A program made the position numbers and the translations under genes. The notes under the pieces are model-generated. The model saw only the letters and a list, made by a program, of their open reading frames with translations. It had not been told where the DNA came from and made no database searches. A stretch of 64,000 nucleotides of DNA from Megalobrama amblycephala (taxonomy: Eukaryota > Chordata > Actinopteri > Cypriniformes > Xenocyprididae). The stretch is from the NCBI RefSeq assembly GCF_018812025.1, contig NC_063044.1:71012374-71076373 (forward strand). Reading direction: 5' to 3'. Positions 23,745-35,473 of this stretch are shown here, piece by piece. The first letter of the stretch is position 1. Every line of letters begins with the position of its first letter.

Positions 23745-25400
23745 TCCGAACAAATGAACTTGCATTCAGTAGACTGATGGACTTGAGTGAAAATCTCCGT
23801 TGTCCCACCGCAGAAAACGGAGGTAGTCTTGATCTTCGGCTCTGACTCTGAACTGGTGAAACATACGTTCTATGTCGCACATCACTGCCACGGGACCCTT
23901 GCGAAACTGGCACCTATCAGGGAGTTGGTTAGCTCTGGCCCTGTGAGCAGGTGATCGTTTAATGACACACCCTTATACTTCGCTGAGCAATCAAACACTA
24001 CTCTTATTTTCCCACGTTTTTGGGGGTGGTACACCCCATGGTGCGGGATGTACCAGGCAGGGCTTTTGTTCAGTTCTTCAGGTGGGATCTTTTCTGCATC
24101 TCCACGCTCTATTGTTTCGTTCATGAATGTTGTATAGTCGTTACAATATTGTTTGTCTCTTTCAAGTCTTTTCTTGAGACATTTGAGTCGGTGTTCTGCA
24201 CAGCTCTTATTGTTTGCCAGACTTGGCCTGTCCTCTTTAAATGGCAAAGGTAATTCACAATGTCCGTCTGTTTGCACTTTTACTCCTTCTTCCATTATGG
24301 AAATGAAGCGCAGATCTTCTTGGGAGAAGTGAGAATCTTCCACCTTTCTTTTGTTGAAGTCAGATCAAGGACTTTAATCACATCTGGTAGTGTGACTACT
24401 TCTCTGACTTGTGTGCGACAAATGTAATGGACTTCATTTGGCAACTGATCTGATGACTGACTGGGTGTCACTTCCTTGACAATAATCCTGTGGCTGCTTC
24501 CAATAGCATCACCATAATCAACACAAAGGTCAGCACCACCAACTATTGTCCAGCCCAGGTCTGTTCTTTGTGCGAATGGCTCATTGTCTTTTCCTGATAC
24601 AACTTCTCTGGGTAACAGTGCTTGTGAGCAGTTGTAACCTATAAGCAGGCCAACATCGCATTCTATGAGAGGGGCGATCTCTTCGGCAAGGTGCTCTAGG
24701 TGGGGCCATGCTCTTGCTGTCTTAGGAGTGGAGATGTGACTTAGATTGGCAGGAATAAACTCTCTTGTATAGGTTACAGGAAGAGGGATTCTCTTTGATG
24801 AATAGAAGCCTCTGACTTGTAACCCAGACAGCTTTTTAATTGAAATGACTGTATCTCTAGTTGACAGCGTAGAAAGCTTTAACTGTACATGTCTCTTTTC
24901 AGAGTCCAGAGCATCTGCCTTTTCTTGTAGAATGAATGTGGTGTCGCTCTGACTGTCTAAAAGGGCGTACAGCAGGATTTAGTTTTCTGGGTTGGTTGTT
25001 GTGGATAATCAGACTGATTGTGGATGTGAGGTTACTGCTGTTGTTTTGGACTACACGGTGTGATATTGTCTCGTTTGGTGCTTCTTTACTTTGTTTGATT
25101 TCCTTTGTCTTTTATGCTTTTGCTTTCCTTTTGTTCCTTGTCACTTTCTTTGTTCTTTCTGATTTGCTTGTCCCGTTCCTCATGTAAACAGGTTGGGTTT
25201 TTTCCTTTGCATGTGTCACAAACACTTCTCTTTCCACATTTCTTTGAATGGTGTCCAGAGTTAAGGCATCCAAAACATAGTCCTCTTGTTTGTACGAATT
25301 TGACTCATTCCATTATTGGCTTGTCCATGAACTGTTGACATGTGTGAACACTATGGTTAAATCTTTCACAGAAGATACATTTCTTTGTATATCGTTTCTC
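23745..25400 (-). mobile_element. BEL/Pao retrotransposon remnant (zinc knuckles, protease, start of RT)
   Basis: Read on the minus strand from 25400 down, three zinc-binding clusters appear first (CIFCERFNHSVHTC, CFGCLNSGHHSKKC, CDTCKGKNPTC). Then comes an aspartic protease of the A17 type (LLDSQSDTTFI, with later DVGLLIGYNC and LGWTIVGG near 24600). Last is the reverse-transcriptase entry, with AWYIPHHGVYHP, KIRVVFDCSAKYKG and LNDHLLTGPELTN at 23920-24060, and MCDIERMFHQF just after. Frameshifts near 24360 and 23900 and a stop near 25310 break it, and the catalytic RT core, RNase H, integrase and LTRs are missing. Domain order and motifs are those of vertebrate BEL/Pao elements. Confidence 0.85.
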
Positions 25401-26200
25401 TGTAACACTTTACTTGAAGGGGTGTGCATAAGACTAACATGACACCTTCATAATATGAATATGAAGGAGGTTTTATGCATGTTTATGACAACTGTCATTA
25501 AATGTCATTCGCTCAATTATGTAATTTTTAATGCAAAGACGACATATTCTATTGGTCCGAGTAGAGTTTTATATACTATTGAACTAGCATATTGCATATA
25601 AAAATTTGTTCAAGCTTTGACCTGTGGAGGGCAGTATTACGCTTAGCAGCATCTACACTGCTGGAATTCAAATAGAGGAGAAGAAGAAGAGAGCTAGTTC
25701 AAGATGAGCATTTAAGGTTAAAACTTATATAATTTTCATTTTTTTTTCAGAAAATGAGCAATGATTTCACTAGATTAAGACCCTTATTTCTTATCTGGGA
25801 TCGTTTTGAACAATTTGAAGCTGCAGTGAAACTAATTTTGACCTTCAACTGTTTGGTGCCCATTGAAGTGCACTATAAGGAGAATAATCCTGGAATGTTT
25901 TCATCAAAAAACTTAATTTCTTTTCGACTGAATAAAGAAAGACATGGACATCTTGAATGACATGGGGGTGAGTAAATTATCAGGAAAAGTTTATTTAAAA
26001 GTGGACTAATCCTTTAAATGTGTGTTATAAACACCTTAAGCCAAAATTAGGAATACACTTTCACTTGTTATAAAATAAAAGACAAATGACCTTCAATATA
26101 AAGAAATGAAACAGTGAAAACTTCAACTTTAAATACCTTGATATTAGCAAAATACTTGTAGTTAACTTGAAATAAGCTTAGTAATAGTCACTTTATATTA
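25401..26200. repeat. mosaic of high-copy repeats
   Basis: 25401-25560 begins GTAACACTTTACTTGAAGGG, a common fish repeat end. 25745-26020 carries another, ending GACATGGGGGTGAGTAAATT and AAGTGGACTAATCCTTT. A 68-codon frame in the second belongs to the repeat and is not a gene. Confidence 0.55.
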
Positions 26201-26422
26201 AAGGGCACATTGCAGGTTAGAGCTTCAGCGATTCAATGTATAGAAAAATAATGTATGAAATAGATTTTCTTGAAAAAACACGTATAAATACGCTACATAG
26301 GCTTCTGGAGTCGTTTTTTGTGAGAAAATTTTACTTCCGCATCTGAAAAATGCCAAATCGGAAATGATGTAACTGAAGGGAGCGCGAACACTGATAAGTT
26401 CAGTGTCAGTGTTTTACCCAAG

Positions 26423-26668
26423 ATGAAGGAGAACATTGAGCTCCTGCAGCAGAAGATCATGAAAGCAGCACATGAATCTACTGAACATGTTCAAGAGAAC
26501 AGAGGAGAAGCTGGTTTGTGGTTGAAGATTTTCACACGGCAGATCTCAGATGAGCTGATCTTCTCTGAAAAACACCTCAGTGGAGTCAAACCTGATGATG
26601 TTGATGTGAAACTTATCAGTGACAGAATGAATAAAGTTGATCTGTTTCTGTTCATGAATGTCATGTGA
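26423..26668 (+). pseudogene. VLIG/GVIN-like fragment 2
   Basis: An 81-codon frame reads KENIELLQQKIMKAAHESTE, HVQENRGEAGLWLKIF, ISDELIFSEKHLSGVKPDDV and DRMNKVD. It is the segment of the very large GTPases just before the C-terminal cysteine-rich part. It follows fragment 1 in protein order on the same strand, so both are likely remains of one gene copy from which the sequence between was lost and replaced by a BEL/Pao element and repeats. The cysteine-rich end is absent. Confidence 0.75.
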
Positions 26669-26719
26669 AGTTTCTCTCAGTCCTGATGTGTGTTAATGTT
26701 GATGTTTTCATCAGTTTCC

Positions 26720-27535
26720 AGCAGGAGGCGCCAGATATCTATTATTGAGATTATAGTTACAGAATTAACAGGTCTAAAGTCTTTCCAGATTTGTTTACCC
26801 AGCTCTATCCCATTATGTCAGTGATACAACTTCCAAAGAAATTAATAAAAACCTTTCTTGACTTTATTAGGAAAAATAAACATTGCAAATTAAAAAAGGA
26901 TATTATATCTGGCAAAAGGAGCTGATGGTGGCTTCGAGATGTTAGATTTTTTTTGATATTAACAATACTTTTAAACTTAATTGGTTAAGAAACTGTCAAA
27001 TAAATGAAAAATCATTATGGTTCTTTATTCCTCAGTCTATTTTCAAAAAGCTTGGAGGCTTATATTTTCTACTGAGATGTAACTATCTTACATTTTGCAT
27101 GGTAAATATTATATTCATAAACAAAAATTTGCAAAAAGCATTCCTAAATGCAATTTATATTTAAAAGAGATGGAATCGCTGAACAAGTCATTAAAAATAA
27201 TTAAAAATAAAAAAGAATGACATTTTGTTAAACTTTATGGAGGAATTCTTTATACTGTAATGTCCCCACTATTTTTTTTTTTTTTTTTTCAAATTCTATG
27301 AATCTGGAATTTGTCAATAAGAAAAATAAAGAAATATTTATTTGTAACTTTTTATTTTTTTTTTTTTATTTCTGCTGTTTGTTTGTTTTGTTTTTTTAAA
27401 TTTGGTTGAGAATATGTGACATATGTCCGGTGAAGTTTTATTGTTGTATGTTGGATTCAATGTGTTCAATCATTTGTTTTGTTAATAAAAAATAAATAAA
27501 TAAATAAAAAAAAAAAAAACAAAAAAAAAAATCGG
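26720..27535 (+). mobile_element. L1-type LINE 3' fragment
   Basis: Broken frames contain FIRKNKHC, ILFDINNTFKLNWLRNCQIN and WFFIPQSIFKKLGGLYFLL, typical of the region after the reverse transcriptase in L1-like ORF2. The sequence ends in an A-rich tail with AATA repeats (27483-27530). 5'-truncated and inactive. The tail lies directly before the first ISRE. Confidence 0.7.
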
Positions 27536-27539
27536 AACC

Positions 27540-27551
27540 GAAAGTGAAAGT
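27540..27551 (+). promoter_or_regulatory. ISRE, leader module copy 1
   Basis: GAAAGTGAAAGT preceded by ACC fits the IRF/ISGF3 binding rule GAAANNGAAA. It sits about 35 bp upstream of the donor of a short non-coding first exon (CTCCTG/GTAAGA at 27587). The same 12-mer recurs at 35228 and 36828 before similar first exons, which makes chance unlikely. It predicts interferon induction of the Pyrin-only gene. Confidence 0.75.
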
Positions 27552-27715
27552 AAATCTGAACTAGTCTGAACGCAGCTCGACTCCTGGTAAGATTATATTT
27601 CCTGTTTTATGCTTTTTAGATGTAATAAATCATTATAGTCCAAACTTAGATTATAAATGCGTTTGTTTTTCTAGGAACCATCTTCATGGGCTCGTTGTGA
27701 TCAGAATCAGCGAAA

Positions 27716-29855
27716 ATGGCGACACTTTCTGGTAAAAACAAAACAAAACAAAAACACTGTTTAGCCTACACTGCTGAAGTAATGAGAAACTATTTACTTA
27801 GTTTGGATTGTCTTGTACTGTGAAGAGCTTATTTAGTTCAGAGATAATGTTCTTCGAGAGTAATCTGAATATCAAAAATGTAATCATCAAAATGAATCAT
27901 ATTTAATGGCTCTGGATCAAACGTCAGCGAAAGAAGCCTCGCTTGAGTGAGACACTCCGCCCTCTTCTGTACTCCAGTGTTGATCATGATTGTTTCATAA
28001 TTTAATAACAAACATCTAATAGCCTACTGTAATTTAAGCAACAGTGGGCAATTGAATTGATTAATATTATTTCTTATTAAATATTTTCTTTTACCTGTAT
28101 CTTTTCATGGGTATACCTTTGATAGTCGCTCATGAATGGGTATGTTCATTGCGTGGCTCATAATTTATCTTTGGCTGCATTATAATGACTTCCTAATACC
28201 GGATATAATTAAAGATTGCGCATGTGTTCAGAACTGTCAGAAACAAAGACTTAAGGTGTATTATGATTCGTCATCCTCATAAACCATGTATACAAGAACA
28301 CACACACACACACACACACAGTAAAACAATTGCCAGGAATTTACAGGAATAAAGAGTGTTATTTTACAATGAATACTGTACTCAGAAATCTACAGTGAAA
28401 TGAATGCATGCTGGTTCCCTGCCCTTTTTAATCGTGACAACTGCCCTTTTCAGTTGTCTATCAGTGGTCTCAGAACGTGATTTCTACCAAGGGGAACAGT
28501 CATTTATTATAATAGCCTCTACAGCATGAGCTCTAGCAGTGTTTTAGTCAGATTAACTGAATGATACGACGAAGAAAAAAAAAAAAAAAGATTGAGCGCC
28601 TATTAAAAACACATTATGCACAATCATGTTTAAACCTGTGTGTGTCTTATTCACAAACAGACATCAAGAATAAGCCTATGAATCTCCACAACGCTGACAT
28701 GCTTCCTGCTGCAATGCATTTTGGGTGCATCATGCAAAATTCATCCATGGCTCCCAGCACTCATGTCACCATTGTCGAGATTAATAGGCTGATTCCTGAT
28801 GTTTGTGTGTGAGCAAAACTGGCAGGAGTTCAAAAAAACAAAAATGTAAATTGTACTTTAAACTTGAACTCTGCTGGATCTCTTGATCACAACAATAAAA
28901 CTAAATTAATAACACATCACAAGCCAGGCTTGAACTCAGGCCTTTGGTGTAGTGGTTTGAGAGAACTGCCACTGGGCCACAGAGGATGAAATGTTGGACC
29001 TAACCGAAACACTCAAGGCAGTACTCCAGGCAATGTGGATTTATTATTTATTTATTTTTTTTTAAAAAAAGGGCTTTGCAAGAAAACACAAAAGTTCTTC
29101 TCAGACAGAGGTATTAATAACATAAGAGAACATGGAAAAAACACATGGGAAAACAAAAACTCCACGAGGGGATAAAAACAAACATAGAGAACAATAACAA
29201 TCAAATAACTGAGAACACCTACTTGAGATAGCTTGGAAGGACCTGGAGAAACAAAGCAAAGCTTTACTTGTTCATCTTTCCTCCAGTGATTCTGCTTGTT
29301 ATCAGCGCCATCAGACATCAGAGGTCAACCCCTCTGCTTAATTCAGTCAGATGTTATCTGCACCCTAGTTTAAATGACATACAGTACATATATTTCAATT
29401 CAATTCAAAGTTTGTCACAAATGTAAATCTGGCATTTCCTGTGTACTTTGCAATAAAATATCCATATACTACAATATAAAAATACTTTATAAAAAGCATG
29501 TAGAACTGCTGTTTTCAGTTTTATAGTGCATGTGGTAATGTACAAATCTTTTTTTTCTTGTCCAACAGAAATGTATCCGTGGCTGGAGATGTCAGTTCCA
29601 CCCCTGCTTCTTGAGATACTGGAGGATCTGAGCAGTGAAAAACTGGAGAAGTTTAAATGGCACTTAAAGCATGATCGTCTTGCTTCAGTTGCTGATTTGG
29701 AGAAGGCAAAAGCCACTGACATTGTGGATCTGATGTTGGCGCGTCATGGACCAGAAGGAGCTGTAAAGACCACGCTTACAATCCTGGAGAAGATGAAAGA
29801 AAACTATCTGGCTGAACAGTTAGAGAAAAACTATCTGGCTGAACAGTTGAGATAG
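27716..29855 (+). CDS. Pyrin-domain-only protein, interferon-module promoter
   Basis: Exon 2 (27675-27731) carries ATG GCG ACA CTT TCT G, with donor GTAAAA. Exon 3 (29569-29855, acceptor TTGTCCAACAG) continues in phase 1 as EMYPWLEM. The total is 100 residues. Residues about 13-90 form a Pyrin domain: PPLLLEILEDLSSEKLEKFK (helices 1-2), SVADLEKAKATDIVDLML, then GAVKTTLTILEKMKENYLAE. A 9-residue duplication (ENYLAEQLE/KNYLAEQLR) precedes the TAG. Pyrin domains dimerise with other Pyrin domains in inflammasomes (ASC, NLRs, fish caspases); Pyrin-only proteins usually act as inhibitors. Polyadenylation signals follow at about 30134 and 30386. A lost downstream partner domain cannot be excluded. 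A short upstream ATG (ATGGGCTCGTTGTGA at 27686) could damp translation. Confidence 0.65.
28297..28322. repeat. (CA)n microsatellite
   Basis: Uninterrupted CA run inside the intron of the Pyrin-only gene. Confidence 0.9.
28640..28815. mobile_element. short palindromic element in the Pyrin-gene intron
   Basis: ACAGACATCAAGAATAAGCC at the left pairs with GGCTGATTCCTGATGTTTGT at the right (28787), giving a hairpin of about 170 bp. The words match the core of the large palindrome at 18220-20850. The motif CAGTGATTCTGCTTGTTATC at 29285 resembles that palindrome's outer arm, so a larger decayed copy may span 28300-29340. Confidence 0.6.
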
Positions 29856-30429
29856 GACTAACGGCATGACAGTCTGAGGACGACAGCGCCAGACTAACAG
29901 CCTGAGGGCGGAAGTGGGCGGAGCCAATTTATCTTCGTAGGCAATGCTCCATTTTGAGCATTTTTTAAAGTTTAAAACCATGTTAATGTCAAATATTTTA
30001 TTAAAACGATCTATCTATCTAAAATGATAGATATAGATACTCACATTGTGCTAATAGCTTAATCATATACAAACAAACACATTGTAAGGCTTGATTTTCC
30101 TGCTAAACGAAAACTGAGATCGACATCATGCAATAAAGCAATAAAACTCGCCTAGAGAAGAAGATCTCAAAGAAGTAGCAATGGGCAACGCCTTGCCCTA
30201 ACCCCAAAAGGACAACGCCTCCCCCTCCACACACACACCGACACACAGCTTTCCTTCCCACGACTCAAGTCACTGAAAGTTATTCAAAACATATAATGTA
30301 ACTTGTGTATGTATTGTTTTTCCCTTTTTATGTTTGGCTTTAATTGGTTATTTGTGTAATTGACACGATACACTTTTACCTGACAAATAAAATGTTATAT
30401 TTGATTTACTCTGGATTCTCCTGATATCA

Positions 30430-32015
30430 TTATTAGCAGTAAATTATGGGAGGCTAATGCTACCGTAAATCTGTGTCCAGGGTAGAACAAACTGAAGGCG
30501 CATGAATGAAGGAGCAGTAGGCACTTCATCTGAAGACCTTTTGATTTCTGTTTACCGCTGATTTAGCAAGTTGTATGGAAGTGGCTAAATTAAAATACAC
30601 TTTTGTCCGAGTGAGCAGTAGACAACCGACTAAAGGTATTAGCCAACATATTACATCCTCTGACGAAGATCAGACTGGTGAGTTTATGTCCGTGAGTTTA
30701 CCGCAAAATCCCGGGGCGAGTGTCTCTGTGCGGCATCGGGTCCCTAATGACTGAACAATTGAAATATGGGATATCCAGAATCATCAAATATAACTAATGA
30801 TGAATTTCTAATTGGAAACACAACCTAAGAGTAATAATCATTTGAAATTGGAGTCAGATTAAATGAGTGAAATTAAGTGAACTTCACAGAGACACTGAAA
30901 AGGCATTCACGCGTTAACCTTCGCCCGGGTGTCGGATTCCGTTTTTGGGCCAATGCGGGGTTCCTTACAATACCAACGGACATTTTTTAAATTATGAACA
31001 ATTTTGCATCAAACATTATTTCAAACCCTCAGAATCAGACTTTTTTAAATTACATAAAGCACTACCCCAAGGTTTTGTCCTTCTAACAAGAAGCATTTTG
31101 GCATATTATACGATACAACCACAATTGGCCCCACTATCAATTCAAGGGATGTTCTGGATAAAAAATGCACTAACCACTTTATTAGAAAATGTTTTATTGA
31201 TTATCTTTACCCTAATAGACAAAATAAAAATAACATCCTACAAAAATTTGATAAAGATTTAATCACTAAATTAAAAACTCTATACCTCCTAAAGTGAAAG
31301 AAACACACTTCAAAGTAATGAATAATATTTACCCCTTTAAAGATTTACTGAATCTTCGCTTTAATATAGAGGATAATACATGTACATTCTGTGAAAAGGA
31401 TGTTGAAACTACGGACCATGTGTTTTTCTCATGTAATGTGATTCAGACGTTTTGGTGTGATGTATATAAATGGGTTAATCAACAGATGTCTTCATTCCCA
31501 ACCTCTTTCTCTAGAGACGACATAACATTTGGTTTGATATTGCAAGACAAGGGCGATGAGCTCTGTATTAATACAATCGTATGTCTAGCTAAATTCTTCA
31601 TTCACAAATGTAGAATTGTGAAATCATCTCCCAAATTTGTTGTTTTTTTAAATGAATTTAAACGGTATATGAAATCTTTAAAAATCTTGAAAGGTCCTAA
31701 AGCACAAAAAATATTTGATACCCTAAAACACTTCCCAACTGAGGTTAATAGCTAAACAATGACTGAATCCTCCCCTTGTGTCATGTTACAATCTCCTTTT
31801 TCTATTGTTGTTTTTTTTTTTTTTTTTTAAATATATATATATATATAAATCATCTTTATTTTTGTTACTAAAACTGCAAATATTTTCCTGTTTGTATTAA
31901 GTGCTGCTCCCTCAGGCTATATCTTGTCTGTATCTTACTTTGAAGAAACTGATTTTATGCAGCCATGTTTGTTTGTAAATCTTGATATGTTAAATTAAAA
32001 AAAAAAAAAAAAAAG
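30430..32015 (+). mobile_element. L1-type LINE with internal deletion
   Basis: The 3' part is clear: frames at 30945-31262 and 31294-31755 give a C-terminal ORF2 with the zinc-binding zf-RVT motif (CTFCEKD, then TTDHVFFSC and IQTFWCDVYKWV). A poly-A tail at 31996-32013 follows. Upstream, 30575-30754 is a clean 59-codon frame (MEVAKLKYTFVRVSSRQPTK to stop) that could be the start of an ORF1. It is then followed too soon by ORF2 end sequence, as if most of the element were deleted. No intact reverse transcriptase is present. Confidence 0.65.
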
Positions 32016-32736
32016 TTTTACTGCTTGAAGTTTCTGTTGATGTTTGAGTGTCCAGCAGATGGCGCTAAATCTTCATTCAATCTGATGACGAGATTTTAGT
32101 CATAAAGACACATCCAGAATAGGCTCGTTTGAGATGAGCAAATTCTGCGCAGAACCGATCACCGGTAATCACCGCGAGATGCATGCCGGTTAGAAATGTG
32201 TCCGAGGGTGGGCCGCCTTGCTCTGATGTCATGCCGACGTGTGTCAAAAACCTCTCGCGAGGGCAAGGCGGCCTCATCGGATTCTGCAGTCGAGCGCAGT
32301 TGCTCTCCACAGACTGCGCTGACCAAAAGCACGATGGGAAACGACTTGCTGACGACACAGCTTAAAGCTTATTGGTTTAAACAACCGTGATGTATTGAGC
32401 TCTTTTAAAATGTTTGATTTTAAAACTCTAATACCATTATTTTATGTGTATAAATTATGTGTGAATATTCCTAAACTCGCTGACACCGCGATCACTCTAT
32501 GGGTTATGTGATTGTTGTCAGATTTATAAAAATATATGTCTATAATTAAAGTAAAAATGAGTGATACACACATCTTTTGAATGGAAATAAATAACAAGTA
32601 GCCTACTTTGGGTGTATTGTTCATTATGTTTATTTTCATATGAAAGCAACAGAACTTAGATTACATACAGTTTATCAGCAAAAAAGCGCGAGTGTGAATC
32701 CCGCGATATCCGCCTTTGATCTCGTAGGTTCTGATC

Positions 32737-32940
32737 CACTATGACAGGGGTTCTCAACCTTTTGCAAGCTGGGCCCCCCCAAAGCTGGTTCATTGCATTT
32801 GGGGCCCCAGTGCGTGTGAGCATTTCACAAAAACTAAAGGAAAGTTTTAACTGTAGCCTATATTCTGACTAGTTTATTCGTTTATATATATATAGAATAT
32901 ATATAGAGGGTACGATTTGAAAAAACCAGAGGGGAGGATG

Positions 32941-32973
<33 letters not shown>

Positions 32974-34920
32974 GTTAAAAACCACAGTGCTATATACTAT
33001 TTTTTGGCAGCTGTTACAGAAACTTTTTTTTTTTTTTTTTTTTTTTAATCTTCTGATTTAACCTTGAGATTTGAAGTATTACATATTTGCACCACTAAAA
33101 TGACATTAATAATTCTTAATGTCTGATAGAAATGCAAAATCAATCGGTAGTTATTAATAGAACATCGAGACACAAACAGTGCATACACGTTTACCTCAGA
33201 TTTTATTATATAGAATTGAAGCTGGGCCGTACGCAGGGTTTCATAATTCCCGAGGTCAGAAAATGTAGTTTGCTAGGGGGGTACGGGGGCATGCTCCCCC
33301 GAGAAAATTTAGATTTCCCTGGTGTACATATGTGCATTTTAAGACGTTTCAAGGCCAACAAATTGGATAACAATAGCTTTAAAACCATGTCAACATATAT
33401 ACATGCATGCACAGGCAGCTGAGGCAGCTTTAATCGCATGTTTGGCAATTTCATGACTTCACTTACAACAGAACAACGACCATCATTGCTCGTAGTTTCT
33501 TTTGCGCTTTATATAAGCTATAATAAAGTAATTATGCAGCGCGCGCCGGCGCATTTGCGCATGCAATTCTTGAGTGCGCGCCACGAGCACAGTATAACGG
33601 CTGATTGGACAGTCGTGTTCATTTTTCTGAGTTTTACAGACATAGCCTGACAAAATCTCATCTGACCGCAATTCACTGTTGTTCAACTGAAGCTCCCTCC
33701 CTCGTTTGACTTGCGCCTGGCGCTGAGGCGAGGTCGGAATGCGCGTCTGAAAAGTGTCCCGTTTGTTGTGGTTGTAAAGAGACAGTTCTATATAAACGCA
33801 GCGTTTTACTTGGCGATGTTTTTAAAAAAAGATTTTTATTTTTGGTATTTTATATGCTCTGTTGGTGGTTTGTGGAATAGCATTACCCGGGGGGGGGGAT
33901 ATTTTTTTTTATCCCCACCGGGGATAGAAATATTTCAGCAGAGGGAGGGATACATAGACCAGAAGGGGGGAAATTCCCCCCATCCCCTCCTACAAATCGC
34001 ACCCTGTGTATATATATATATATAACTAAATACGACCTCACGTTTTATACGTTTGCAGCCTATACGTTTGGTTCGATTTTCTGCATTTTTCGCTTCCGTA
34101 GCAAATATTTTGAGGGGTTTTTGACAATTGATCCACCAAATGACGAATATGAAAAAAACGAATACGACAGTTTTGGACTCAGTCAGGGTGCAAGGACCTT
34201 AAACGTTTGAAGCTTGCGCAGCTTCTCGAGGAGAAATCAAACAAATGAGCGTCGTTTTCTAAAGTCTATGAACGCAGCACACACAAATAAACTAAATTGA
34301 CATACTGCAGTTAAATTTCAAAATGTGGTGTTTTTATATTTATAACATTTGAATACAGTTCAGCAACATACATCACACGACCTGGCGACCAAGAGAGCTG
34401 ACAATTGACCATCACTTAATTGACCATCACCTCGCGATTGAAAATGTGACACTGATATGACAGTTCAACAAACAAGTTAATAATATAGTCACTTACATTT
34501 TAGACGAAATAATGACTGTTTTGGTCTATTTTAGCAGCGAAAATAGATCCGATGAATCCAAACAAAGATCACAACATAGCGCATCTCACAGCAACACTCA
34601 ACCGTGTTTTGAATGATTCAGTGTTTTGAACAAATCGTTTGAGTCAAAGATTCAATGACCCATTCACAAACATCTGTCTCATTCTTGATGAATCGGCCGT
34701 TTGAACGGATCGTGAAAGAACGACTCAATGACTCGCTTAATAAAACCGCTTATCACTTGCATTTGCGCTCACTATCGACAAACCAATCAAATTTGTTCAA
34801 AACTTTTTTTTTTTTAATCACTCCAAACACATTTAATTAATTTTTATTCAGGAGTTATGTATATACAAAACTATAACTTTTTATGACAGTAGTTTAGTGA
34901 TGATAATTTGTTTTGCAAAT

Positions 34921-34951
<31 letters not shown>

Positions 34952-35033
34952 CCTCCCATCCTGTAGCCACTCGCGCCCCCCGGGAGAGTGTCCGGGGGGC
35001 GCGCCCCACCGGTTGAGAACCACTGCACTATGA
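32737..35033. mobile_element. hAT transposon, 2.28 kb, perfect 8-bp target duplication
   Basis: The element is 32745-35025. It starts CAGGGGTTCTCAACCTTTTG and ends CCGGTTGAGAACCACTG, its inverted copy, and is flanked by CACTATGA on both sides (32737-32744 and 35026-35033). CAGGGGTTCTCAAC is a classic Charlie-type hAT end. No intact transposase remains. A second element (32906-34008) is nested inside. Poly-T runs near 32941, 33026 and 34921 mark further decay. Confidence 0.92.
32906..34008. mobile_element. nested DNA transposon inside the hAT element
   Basis: GAGGGTACGATTTG at the left and CAAATCGCACCCTGTG at the right are inverted ends, followed inward by GGGGAGG and CCCCTCC words. Both flanks are TATATATA, compatible with an 8-bp duplication but low in information. 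It contains GGGGGCATGCTCCCCCGAGA at 33287, resembling GGGCATGTCCCCCTCGGAAC at 3237 in the hAT element at 2711, so the two are probably related families. Confidence 0.65.
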
Positions 35034-35227
35034 GAACAGAGAACTGTCCGTCTTGCCTGCACTTTTTTCACTCCTCCCCTCACTGCAGCCGCCTACTCTC
35101 GGCTGAACTTCAGGCGAGGCTAGGCGCATCTCAAACAAGCCTAATATCAGGCGTCTCATCTATAGGATCACGTGATGCTGCTTCTGATGACGTCACTGCA
35201 ACTGAGAGCGTTAAATGACCAGGAACC

Positions 35228-35239
35228 GAAAGTGAAAGT
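35228..35239 (+). promoter_or_regulatory. ISRE, leader module copy 2
   Basis: GAAAGTGAAAGT in the context GGAACCGAAAGTGAAAGTAA, 29 bp before a donor (CTCCT/GTGAGA) that has lost one G relative to the other copies. Confidence 0.7.
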
Positions 35240-35379
35240 AAACAAACTTGAACAGCAGTTTGACTCCTGTGAGATTATATTCAACGCAGCGCTGTGTTTT
35301 ATGGTCATATGTTGATTTAGTAATTTTATGAATCATTTCGAGAATATACGGAGATAGTTTTTGTTTATCTGTTCTCCAG

Positions 35380-35473
35380 AAACCGTCTTTATGAGCTTTT
35401 GTGTTCAGATTATACAGTGAAGATGGCGACCGGAGATGCACCTCCTGAAACTCAGTTTACACGCTTTAAATAA
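35380..35473 (+). pseudogene. leader exon copy 2, 16-codon open frame
   Basis: After acceptor TTCTCCAG the exon has ATG GCG ACC at 35423 but then runs through CCTG without the usual GT donor and stops at TAA 35471 after 16 codons. The ISRE and first exon are kept and the coding continuation is lost, so this is most likely a decayed duplicate. A non-coding RNA role is possible but unsupported. Confidence 0.5.

Larger units (their letters stand above)
32100..35160. mobile_element. possible older transposon hosting the hAT insertion
   Basis: AGGCTCGTTTGAGATG near 32118 and its inverted relative CATCTCAAACAAGCCT near 35127 lie on opposite sides of the hAT element at 32745-35025. The left part contains GC-rich text (CTCTCGCGAGGGCAAGGCGG at 32250) typical of a fish DNA transposon. 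The ends and target duplication are not clear. Confidence 0.3.

Noticed and set aside
23882..24343. 153-codon minus-strand frame as a host gene
   Set aside because: It is BEL/Pao reverse-transcriptase entry sequence within a decayed polyprotein.
34871..35083. Poly-lysine frame on the minus strand
   Set aside because: Produced by a poly-T run inside the hAT element.
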